DNA of 64,000 bases from Paragordius varius (Eukaryota > Nematomorpha), in assembly GCA_964247055.1 (NCBI GenBank), contig OZ176059.1, forward strand, positions 806,001 through 870,000, given 5' to 3'. How positions within the stretch are numbered: position 1 is the first letter of the stretch; each line of letters begins with the position of its first letter. This document shows, piece by piece, positions 12,987 to 23,295 of this stretch. The notes under the pieces are model-generated. The model searched no databases and was not told the DNA's origin. It worked only from the letters and a program-made list of their open reading frames with translations. Position numbers and translations under genes: made by a program.

Positions 12987-15900
12987 ATGAAATCTACGCA
13001 AATTTTTGCAATCATATCATTATTACTGTTTCTCATGGTACTAAATATCCAAGCATTATCCATCGATATCTATCACGAAAGTAAATGCATAGATAGCTCA
13101 CGATTTATACGATATCGGGTTATGACTTTCGTCACAGCGCTTAAGAAAGAGGCTAAAAACATCCAAGATCAAATCACAATCAACTTTTACCCATATGGAA
13201 AAGCTACAGTTTTTTTAATTTACATTGTGAACCGTAATTTTCAATTTACTTAAAAAGGAGTCGTTTTTATGCTATAGTTTGTTGAAAGCGTTTTTTTAAA
13301 ACTCATGTAATAATGAATACACAAATACGTATCATAGCAGTTTATGACATTTTGGTGTTAATAACTACCTTAGAACAATAATAATTCCATTTATTTTAAA
13401 GGTGCGTGATATGGATTTATAGGTCTATATAGCCCTATAAAAAATATTTGTGTTAAAAAGAAAAATTGTATATTGGAACTCAAAATTATTGCAATCAAAT
13501 ATATATGGAGTTTATGATGAACGTTCTACAAGGAATTTTATTATATCATAATTACGTTTAACTATAAAATTCAAGCAGATTTTCGTAAAATTATAAATTT
13601 TGTTTCGTTGTATTCAATTAACTGACCAATTTTTTGACTATGGCAGCTATATAAAGAGAAAAGCTTTGTTAAAAAGGGAATAGACTAAAAAAAGAGCGAA
13701 ATCTGGTTATTTTTGTAAAATATAATTAAACATCAAAAGACACTCGCTTTTATATCAGTATCTTTAATTATATTTTGTCAATTATCACATAAATATTTAA
13801 CGTAAATTGTTTTAATAGAAGCAAAGTCTTATATATAATTTAGAACTGTGATAAAAACAATATTGCTCTTTATTTAGGATAAAATATTTGTAATGTTAGA
13901 GAGTTTTAATATACGGTGATGTACAAAATATAAATATTTATGAAATACATATATCATTCTCGATATCTAAAAGTATCGGTAAAATCGAATTAAAATGAAA
14001 ATAAGTTGATTTTTATGTGTATAATTTGAATTTTTAGTGTATTTAAAGATAGATTATATACATATTTTTATAGCAAACATATGATTCAATTAAAAACGAA
14101 TGGAAATTTGATTGCCACCATGGTCCAGAAGAGTGTTTGGGAAACTTATATCATGTAAGAAAGATAAACAATTTACAATTAATGTAAGTATACATGTAAA
14201 ACGTATCAACGTAAAAACAAATTTTTTAAAAGGCAACCAACCACACTTTATAAACACTGATTTTTACATAAACTATTCGATTGTCATTAAAATAATAATT
14301 ACTTTAATTTCACATTATTAAAAACAATTTAGTTGAAAAAAAAACAAGCTTAAAAAAGTTCAGCAGCGGTCTGTTTTTGAAAATATTTGTCATTATGTTT
14401 TCACGTTTGGTATGTATAATATCACTTTTTACTGTATGTTTCGTCCAAGTACCATAACATAATACATATTATTATACTATTTTACCAAAGTTTTTGATAT
14501 TGGGTTTGAATAAGTACGTAATTTACCATGGTTACTAGGGTTAGGTCTGACTCTGATCGGTAATGAATAACGTCTTATAAATCCAAAATTTTAAAAGCAA
14601 GGACATGATGTTATATAAAATAATGGAACAATATATAATGGTATACAATTATTTTAAGCTATTTAAATTTAATTTGGTTAAAACCTAATTTCCACTTCGA
14701 GTATTGATACAATGTTAATTGATTGGACTTTATTCATAAACAGTCATATCAGTTATTACAATAAAAACTCATTTTAAAAACAATTCAGTCTAATTTAAAT
14801 ATTATTACATAGGCTTGTGCTACCAATGGAAATTTGAAAACACGCGGAGACGCCTTGCTATTCATGAAATGTACCTATTTACACAATGATTTTCATCGCC
14901 ATGTTCCCTATGTAATTTTTTATATAAAAATTACCCATTTTATTAGAATTTTAGCATAGCGAATACGAGTAACTTTCTAACATATTATACATGTACAGTA
15001 TTTGGTATTAATATGCACAAACAGTAGGCAAGCAGCTAATTATCAGTATTTTTAGCCCTTTTCTAAAATAATAAAGACCCAAGTTTTTATAATTTTTGAA
15101 AATCTTAAAAATTTGCTATATAGTTATTAAAAATATAATTTAAAACGTTTTACATTATGCATGTTCCAAATTTAAGCCAAAATACTAATGAGGCTGGGCG
15201 CATTTTGATTTTTCATTTAACCGAAAAAATTTATGTTTTATTTTTTTACCTAGTTAGGACATGTATTAATTGCTTATAAACTAGCCACCACTAAATTGTT
15301 GTGTCACGCGAAAAAATAATAATATTTTTGGCATCAATTTTATTGATTCCAAAATTTAAAAAAATTGCACAAATAATCACCTTAAAGTATATGTCTGTCC
15401 TATTTTAGTGCAGTGGGCAATCAGGATTCAACTTTAATGAATTATCCCAATGTACAAAAGCTAAGTCAACAAATAAGTTAATGCATGAAATTGGTTTAAA
15501 AACTCAACAACTTTCACCATCACTAACCTATGTTCCTTGGATTACTTTTGATGGGGTATATTTGTTAGATATTAAAAATTAAGTAAAGAAATTTTCCATT
15601 TAAGTTAAATACTTAATATATTTAATACATTAAAAATTAAAACTATCTAAATAAAATATTACAAACAAATATTTTTTCAAGACAGTTGTACTTTTTAAAC
15701 ATGATTAAATAAGTCATGGTTTTTAACGGCAAAGTAAGAAATATAGTTGTAAATTGGTGGATAAAACGATCAATTATTGTATTTTACAATCGTAATTAAA
15801 TAATTTATATAAGAAAAATTAGGGTTTAAAAAAGCAATGTTGGCTTTTCAAAATAATATTTGTCTTTATTTTTTCAGTCTTTTTCGGATAAAATTTCAAT

Positions 15901-16783
15901 TTGTATGGTATATTTATTGACAGTAAAAATTGAAACTATAGAGATAAAATGTAGAAACATATAATTTTTTAAAAGAAACAACCATACATTTTCATCCTTA
16001 ATTCTTTACAGACTATTTATTTACAATTTTACAATTAAATGAATTTATTACCACTTTACACATTTATATTCCTTTATCCGCAATCCAAAACGATAAATTG
16101 CGTTCGAAAAAAACTCAAGTATCACAAAACATGTTTTTGTAAAAAAAACTTGTGTCTTTATATTTTTACATTTGTCTGTTTAATTTAAATTTTCACAGCA
16201 TATTTCATTTATTAGAAATATGACCAAGAACTAAGCAAACAAGCTGAAAAAAGTCTTGTATCAGTCGTGTGCAAAGTGATGGTATGATATATTTGGCTAA
16301 TTTACATATATAATTAAATATTTTTGCAACAATCGATTATTAAAAAATTTGCTAACGAATTTTTCGTAAAATATACTCATAAGATTTGTAAAACAAAAAA
16401 AAATTAAAAGTGCTTATGAAAACTGTAGTATCTTTTACAGTTATAACCAACCAAATACGAAACAATCATTTATAACTTTATTAAAATAATTAACTTGTTA
16501 ACTATAAACAGATTCTGATTTGAGTTGTAATATTAAAGTTTACTTTTCACATTTAAAGATAAAAAGTATAAGGTTTGATACATTATCGATTAGAATTAGA
16601 TTACATGATGTTTGAGATTAATTAATTTGAAATACATAAGCCCGGCTTTTTTGAAACATATTATTTAAAAACGTAATTTTAAATAATATTATTTTTTTAT
16701 TAATTATAATTATTTAATTTTTGACAAATTTATAGAACAATCAACTCAATATGTGCAATAAAACCAAAAAAAAGCGTTTCTAA
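12987..16783 (+). CDS. GILT: GILT-family thiol reductase (six exons)
   Basis: GILT proteins are secreted or lysosomal thioredoxin-fold reductases that break disulfides of endocytosed proteins; in insects they act in immunity. Exons are 12987-13208, 14074-14154, 14813-14911, 15409-15555, 16216-16281 and 16736-16783, all phase 0, giving 220 aa. Residues 1-24 are a clear signal peptide. The active-site motif is C34-I-D-S37, so the second cysteine is serine. The family signature is intact at residues 88-103 (CHHGPEECLGNLYHAC; consensus CQHGx2ECx2Nx4C with H for Q), spanning the exon 2/3 junction. Later landmarks are YPYGKAT, TYVPWITFDG and the C-terminal VVCKVMNNQLNMC. The exon 1 donor (ACA|GTTTTT) is weak, but the phase and the signature support it. 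The introns carry at least three family A MITEs. CxxS versions are known among insect GILT-like proteins, so this need not be inactive, but classical two-cysteine reduction is not expected. Confidence 0.88.
14175..14434. mobile_element. Family A MITE in GILT intron 2
   Basis: Diverged copy. The left end resembles TACAATTAATG with AAAAGGCAACCA inside. The right end retains TTTGTCATTATGTTTTCACG and TCACTTTTTACTGTA. Confidence 0.5.
15629..15902. mobile_element. Family A MITE in GILT intron 4 (first)
   Basis: Matches the family along its length (left AAAAATTAAAACTATCTAAA, inner TTTTCAAGACAGTTGTAC; right ATTTGTCTTTATTTTTTCAG). The terminal bases have diverged. It directly precedes a second copy. 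Confidence 0.55.
15921..16197. mobile_element. Family A MITE in GILT intron 4 (second)
   Basis: Good left end CAGTAAAAATTGAAACTATA and right end AATTTAAATTTTCACAG. Together with the preceding copy it fills most of this 660-bp intron, so nearly all of the intron is transposon. Confidence 0.6.
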
Positions 16784-16929
16784 AATGCCTAATGTATCCA
16801 GTTTGTCTGTGTTTTAGTAAACACTGTCGCGGATATTTTTTTTTATATTATATGGTATGGTATATTTTTTCAGTAATTAATTGTCATATATACATCGTTC
16901 AATTTCAGTTATTTTAATTTCCATTATAA

Positions 16930-16935
16930 AATAAA
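16930..16935 (+). promoter_or_regulatory. Possible GILT poly(A) signal
   Basis: AATAAA about 147 nt after the GILT stop codon. In DNA this AT-rich such a hexamer is common by chance, so only position supports it. Confidence 0.3.
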
Positions 16936-17073
16936 GATTCCAAATAAATATTTAAAGGTTTAAATTATTGAGAATTATACTATCCGTATTTTTATTATAA
17001 ATAATTTATATAGTAGAACATTGGTATTTAAACCGTGGCCCTAGAAGTAATTTTAATGGATTTCAATCTTTAA

Positions 17074-17262
17074 TTAAATTTTTGATGTGTGTGTGTGTGT
17101 GTGTGTGTGTGTCAATACCCCCAAGGTCGACTTTTGCAACATTGTCAATAAAACTTCTCCATAGTTTGCGATTTTTAGTTTGAGTTTTTCTTGTAGAATA
17201 TTGTCCATCCACCGTATCCTTCTTCGGCCCCTTTTACGTGTATCACTAACTTTTTCCAACAT
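17074..17262 (-). mobile_element. 3' end of an RTE-like LINE with (AC)n tail
   Basis: On the - strand the frame reads RKRGRRRIRWMDNI, the conserved tail that follows reverse transcriptase in RTE-like LINE proteins (compare GRPKKRWIDVL in the LINE at 52218-53042). It runs directly into an (AC)n tract (TG repeat on +, 17085-17113), consistent with a LINE 3' end terminating in a microsatellite. Only the last 60 codons or so remain. Confidence 0.65.
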
Positions 17263-17558
17263 AAATAATTTTTTTAATAGTTAGATCTCATAATGTGGAT
17301 AAAGTAGCATAGTTTGGTAAGGATGGATATTCCAAGCAATGACATATTTAGTATAATATCATGTGTCAAAATGCTATGCAATGTTTGCCGGGATTATGTG
17401 ATGCACAGCCCTTGAGAAAATAAAAATATTTTATTAGTCTTTTTATTTTTTGGTGAGTAGGACGTTAGAAGAATACATTAGCTTTAAGTATCGATTTTCT
17501 GGAAAACTTGCTGATCATTAAAAATTTAATGGTGCAAAAATTTTATCCATTTTACTTC

Positions 17559-17760
17559 TTAAGTTAGTCCTTCAGTTAATGGCCCCCCAAAAAGTGTATT
17601 TTTGAGACAATTTTCAAGTTGTTTCATAAATGCGCCGAACATAGTCGTGTCATATTTATTCACCCATGTATTTAGAAACTCTCCATAGTAAAGTGACATT
17701 TTATTTGTTCGCAAAAAACAAGGCAATGAGCCAATAATATAGTTTTTAGGCAAATTTTCA
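17559..17760 (-). mobile_element. Helitron-related fragment
   Basis: Contains TTTTGAGACAATTTTC and GCGCCGAACATAGTCG, which also occur in the Helitron copies at 29267 and 51245. No ends are preserved. The open frame here is not a gene. Confidence 0.5.
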
Positions 17761-18095
17761 CCCAGATTATTATTAAATCAAAACATTCTCCGTATAAATG
17801 CAAACATAAGCCGCTTTATATGGTTCCAACATGTAAAAAATATGTCTCGAAAGCTTTTATATAACCATACCATGAAAGGACTATTTTACATTAATAAAAG
17901 ATTTGTATAATGGGTAATAATTTTAGAGAGCGCTTTTTTAAAAGCACCATTGTAAAATACGTCTCACATAAGAACAACATGACTATGAGATAATTTTATA
18001 TTTTTTGGACTTGAGAGAACATACAAATACAAAAATTGTTGGGTAATTTTTTACCATTATATAAAGGCGAAAATTACAGAGTCGAACGCTTTTGA

Positions 18096-18336
18096 CAGTA
18101 AAAATTGAAATTATGCGGACAAAACATAAAATTATAAGGACAAACATTATTTTTAAATAGACAACCATACTATTTCAAAACTTGATGGTATAGTAGGTAG
18201 GGCGCCGGACTCTTGCACATGCGTGCCAGAGTTTGAACCTCCGAAACTACGCAATTTTCCATCATCTTAAAGAATTTAGAAAAAAATTTTGTCTGAATAT
18301 TTTTACGTTTTGTCCGTATAATTTCATTTTTTACTG
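18096..18336. mobile_element. Family A MITE with a tRNA-like core
   Basis: The ends are CAGTAAAAATTGAAATTATG and, inverted, GTCCGTATAATTTCATTTTT followed by ACTG, and both inner arms of the family are present. The usual AT-rich centre is replaced by a GC-richer block of about 80 bp (18182-18265) with an A box TGGTATAGTAGG (18186-18197) and a B-box-like AGTTTGAACCT (18230-18240). It could be a tRNA-derived SINE fragment or tRNA relic inserted into, or captured by, the MITE. Confidence 0.7.
18186..18240 (+). promoter_or_regulatory. RNA polymerase III-like A and B boxes
   Basis: The A box TGGTATAGTAGG fits the consensus TRGYNNARYNGG at every position. The B box AGTTTGAACCT differs from RGTTCRANYCY at one base (T for C). 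The boxes start 44 bp apart, within the tRNA and SINE range. The segment does not fold into a complete tRNA by eye. Confidence 0.5.
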
Positions 18337-18619
18337 TAAAGTTAGCCTATGGTAAGGTTCCCACCCAATGTTACAGTTAATACTGCAAATAAGTATTAGA
18401 ATTTTTTCACAAAATCCGAATTTAATTTATAAGAAAAAATAGCCTGGATGGCTAAAACGTCATTTGTTATTTATTTATTTGAGATATGTATCGACCGGAG
18501 ACATCTCGTAAATATATGTATAATTAATTATATTACCAAGGCTATAATTACTTAAAAAGAAAGAAATCCCATATGGGATTAAAAAAAGATCGAGAATTTA
18601 TTTGTTGACATGGCTATGT

Positions 18620-20570
18620 ACTTTAGTTGACAATACAAATTAATTGGACGAATGAAAATGATTTTCTTATCCTGAGTTTACTGCTTAGCACATCTAATAT
18701 GCTAGAGCTGTTGAAGAACCGGTAATTTAAGTAAATTATAATATTTAACCCATAATAAACTATTATACACCAATATTATTATATACATATCGTACATTTA
18801 GAATTATAAAACAAAAATACGTTAGATGAATGATGTAGTTAACAATATTGCACAAATTATTTAAGCAGAGTTATATAAAAAATAATCCAAGTAATAAAAG
18901 GATTAATCCTATCAATGATAAAATAACCATTAATTGTTTACGGTCTATATTTTATATCGAACATTACCTGAAGATAACTTTAAAGCTTGAGCTATCTTTC
19001 TCATAATTATTTCATACGGTGACTCCTGTATTTTTCCACAATCATTTTTAATTTCTCCAACTATACTTTAACGATTTTATTAAATAAAATTACATGGAAT
19101 GGTAATCCGAATCGGTCCCACTGAATTTGCTTTCCTCGAGTTTCATTCACAAAACCATCATATTGCAAATTAAAAATTATTTAAAGAATAATATTTATAT
19201 AAATTATGGGTGTTAAATCAAGTGGTATAAAAAGGAAATATTTTAAATATATATTCTAATAAAATTAATCAAGATTTTATTGTGTTATAGTTTTGGTCCT
19301 TACGAGTAATATGGGAAAGTTATTATCACTTTTGTTTTAACTGCCGCGTATCAGAAACGGATTTGGGCCCATTTATTTAAATAAAATTTTGTTGAAAGGT
19401 AATTGGTTACCAAAAAATTTTAATAGAATATATCATAAATAACATATAAAAGCAAACAAATCGTAAAATATATGTTCCTAAAATCCCAAATGTTTCGATT
19501 TTTCATGGGTTGGTTCTCTTAAAAAGAGAAAAACGAGATTGCGCGACGAAAATTTTAAAATGCTAAATTTCTATATAAGATATATTTTCTGAAAAATCCA
19601 TACTTTTTTATGTAAAAGCGTACTTTATGAGTTATTAAAGATTAGGTATCACTGTCTCCTTAGTTTTTTTAAAAAAATTCATTTTGAATGAAAAACTAAG
19701 GAAACCCTAAAAATATCAACATTAGTTTTTTAAAGAAACATTTGTTTTCAAGTGAATAAAAAAAATTATTTAAGGAAACCCTATATATTTTAGGATGCTT
19801 TATTAAATATTTATAATTGCAATTGATCGCAGATGATCAAACAAGGCAAGAGCTAATACGGTTTTAAAATCAATAATATTTTTATTCGATTCAATACAGT
19901 ATAAAAATTTAAGCTCTTCAGATACATTTTATATATCGCAAGAGTTAAAGTAATTGTGTCTAATATTTTATAATTTTCCATTATATTTGGACTGCGGTGT
20001 AGAAACTTACGAATTCATTATTTAAACGCTACGACCTTTGATAAAAAATAAAAAAATGTAAACCCCGCAAGGTAAAAATATATCTGGACTGAAATAAATT
20101 TAGGATTTAATACAATATTATAACTAATCCCTTTTCCTTGATTTCGATGAAAGAAAAGGAGGACGTCTTAGTACACGACAAAAATTAGAATTTTTTTTAA
20201 GATTTCCCGTAAATTCCGCATCAAATTATTATTATTGGGCTATTTTTTTGGGTGCATATTGTAACAAATCTTATTTCTTTTGGCATGCAAGCCACAAAAC
20301 TTGAAAGAATTAATATCTTATGTGATTTTTTTAGATACTCAGAATCATATCGGTGTAAAACTAGGCGGATAAACAACTAATAACCTTAAATACGCCGGAC
20401 GATACCTTCCTGCTCCCTGACTCACAAACGCGCCTCCTGGAAATCTTACATCTTGAGAGCCAATCTTTGGCCTCCAAATTACCTTGGCAAACATCAAAGT
20501 TATATCTAGTGATACATATGTTATCAAAATGGACGAACACTGTATAAAAACATTATTTGGTGCAAAATGT
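18620..20570 (-). pseudogene. Scattered coding-like segments, unassigned
   Basis: Several GC-richer stretches read as plausible peptide on the - strand. 19158-19075 gives YDGFVNETRGKQIQW then DRFGLPFH before a GT. 19064-18968 lies between TATAG and GTAATG and gives GEIKNDCGKIQESPYEIIM then RKIAQALKLSS. 20530-20345 is open in two - frames and one + frame; one - frame gives GNLEAKDWLSRCKISRRRV. A + strand reading of 18624-18720 is also open (NWTNENDFLILSLLLS). The gap between the two adjacent segments is only about 33 nt and the phases do not fit cleanly. This could be a diverged gene or an old transposase. I do not recognise the family. Confidence 0.25.
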
Positions 20571-21718
20571 GCTAAATAAATATTAAAGAAAGTGCTAGTT
20601 ATTTCTATTCATATATATCAACTTACATCGAGGCGGTTTAAAAATAAAAATGTTTAAAGACATGTTATAAAGTTAGATTGGCCCATTATGTTCTCCAGAT
20701 TTGTCAAAAAATATTGTTAAAATAGGTCTATTTTGTGGAAGGTTTTATCACAAAATTATGCATAACTCGCAAAAAATCATGTGTAAAGATTTAGTTCATA
20801 AACATCTGCATGCATATGAAGCTATCTTTGGAATATTTGTCGGTATATCGTAAGGCCGCTCTTAAAAAAAATATTTTATTCGGCACGTCAAAATTTCTTG
20901 GTAATACTACTGCTGTATAATTTTATTTTTATATGAAAACGCAACGCATTCGGAACCGGTTAGACCCAACCTATTAGGGATTACAGTTTTGTAAAATTGT
21001 AAAAAGTTCCAAAAATACTGCTTAAAAATTGTGTTTGTTACCCTTACACAGTTGTCATACATACAAAATTTAAATGATTTCAGTTGCCGTAAAAAATATT
21101 ATATGTGCAGATAATGTAAATTTGAAGAGGTTATTTTTTAAGCCAAAATTTAAAATTTAGTACTTACTAACTATTGGTAATGGTAAGGGTCTTTGACCGT
21201 TTGCTAATGGTTGATTTGGTTTGATAAGCAAAATACCATGTTAATTGAAAATATCGTTGTTAGTGTTGGACCAAACATATTTTAGTACAGATATCAGCCT
21301 TTCGTAAGTTCATTCATCTTTTTAAAAAAAATTATTTATATACTTGAAAGTGATTAGATTGAACATGAATTTTTGATAAAGTATATGATAACAATTTGGT
21401 TAAAATGAATGTATAGTTGATTGCTATTAGTGTAAAAAAAGAACTTTGCACAACGCAATATTGTTGAAAAGGGGTATTGGTGATGATTTTAACAATGAAG
21501 CCTTATGCCAATTTTTTATGTGATTTCAGTTTTCAAACTAATCTTATGTAGCGAAATTTTTATATATTTTTTACAACAGATAAATAAAAAAATGTTTTTG
21601 CATTGTATAATTTACAGGAAAATCAAATAAGTCGGTGTAAATAAGGCAGAATTTTAATCCACAACCGCAATGAATAATTAACGAACTGAAAGGTGGCATC
21701 TTAAAATAATGGAGCGGT
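20571..21718. other. Intergenic, no gene recognised
   Basis: AT-rich; no open frame, RNA gene or element boundary that I can support. Confidence 0.4.
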
Positions 21719-22445
21719 TTATTTTTGAGAACCGCCTTCAAGCCGATTACGTTTCCCTAGAAATACCCCTTTAAATATAAAAAAATGTAAAAAAATGTAA
21801 ATTTTAGACACCGTTTTCGATCCTGCTTTAAAATTTGCTTTTAATCTAACTTGGCTGTTTATTTCTATATTAATGTGCAACATTTCTTTATGAGATTGTA
21901 TGCTAAAAGTTTTAATATATAAAATGTGTTGGGGACGAACAAATTTTTGGAGAACGTGTAGGTCCATTTAAATTAGATATGATTTTTAATTCACATTCAC
22001 AAATGCGTCGATAATAGTTATGTTTTTGGAAAATAGCCGTACGTTCTACTCAAGTATCTGTAAAAAATAAAATAATACGGACAAAATGTAAAAATATAAA
22101 GGCAATATTCTTTTTAAAAGACGACCATACTTTTTTAAACCTATCCTATACAAAACATTAATAATCGTAAAATATGTAATTGATTGTGTTCCAGTTTATA
22201 TGTGTATTTTATACTTTGTAGTTTAAAATAATGAGTTAAATTTTAAAAAAAATTAAAAAGGTATGTTTGTCTTTTTTTAAATATTGCCTTTATATTCACG
22301 TTTTGTCCGTATCATTTCAATTTTTACTGTATCTGTAAAAAGATTTTTTTAAAAATAATTAAATGTCAAAATGTCTTTGTGACGCAATTTTTTTGGAAAA
22401 CGTGTGTCTCCATTTTAATTGGGTTATGGCCATTTAAAGTATATA
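21719..22445 (-). mobile_element. Helitron-related fragment split by a MITE
   Basis: TTGGAGAACGTGTAGGTCCA (about 21944-21963) and TTGGAAAACGTGTGTCTCC (about 22391-22410) both resemble the Helitron block GAAAACGTGTTGGACCA seen at 29490. GTCTTTGTGACGCAATTT also matches. A family A MITE (22058-22329) lies inside. Confidence 0.5.
22058..22329. mobile_element. Family A MITE in a Helitron fragment
   Basis: Clear copy: left CTGTAAAAAATAAAATAATA then CGGACAAAATG, inner AAAAGACGACCATAC; right CACGTTTTGTCCGTATCATT and ATTTTTACTG. It is the best preserved internal sequence of the family here, together with 18096-18336 and 28190-28478. Confidence 0.7.
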
Positions 22446-23295
22446 TCTAAGATATTTCATGCACATCGTTGAGAATCCCTTTAAAACTCAGAATATTTGG
22501 TGATAAAATCAAGCTAATTCTATAAATCTGAGTATATCAATTGTTAAAATAGATAACCTAGGGTGCAATTTAGAGTAATGGCTACCAAATTAGTATACAC
22601 ACTATATACATTAATGCTGGTTAATTTCCATGATTGTTGGAAAACTTGTAATACAATCACATATTATGGGTAAAATACAATGGTTGATATTACAATTTTT
22701 TCCTATCATCATACAACATTAAATTTTATTTAATTATGGACAAAGTTTTGTTTTATATCATACGCTATTGTGTTGCCAATCGCTCAATCACAATGGGAAT
22801 TGACAACAAACATAGTTAAAAATATATTTTCTTGCACCTTTTTTTATACTTAAGTTCATTCACAAAAAAATTTTTATTAACCCCCAATTCTCTGATTGTT
22901 ACAAATTTTGGTAAATAACGATTGTTATTGTTATATAACAATAATAAAACACCGAAAAGGTTAAATATATAATTTATTTTTACATTAAGGCCTGATTTAT
23001 AAAAAATACATCCAAATTTATATTTTATAAAACAAACAACTATTTATTGGCTAAAATTAATGAGTGTGTTACCACATTTTGAATGGATACCTGTTATTAT
23101 TAACTAAATCGCCATAATTTAATAGGTTATCGTACCTTTGTTATGTAAAAAAAATATGAAAATTTATACAAAGCTAGCTGTTTTGATTGAGAGGAGGTTA
23201 TTTAAGGCTCTCTAATTAAATTTGTTTATTATTTAACTTTTTTAATCATCAATAATTTAATTAAAATTAACAAATACTTGGCAAAATTATAGAAA
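22446..23295. other. Intergenic, upstream of the secreted-protein gene
   Basis: AT-rich, with the inverted GTTATTGTTATATAACAATAA near 22923. The promoter and 5' UTR of the gene starting at 23296 should lie in the last part. Nothing else is supported. Confidence 0.35.

Noticed and set aside
18186-18265. Functional tRNA gene
   Set aside because: A and B boxes are present but no acceptor stem or clear anticodon arm can be formed.
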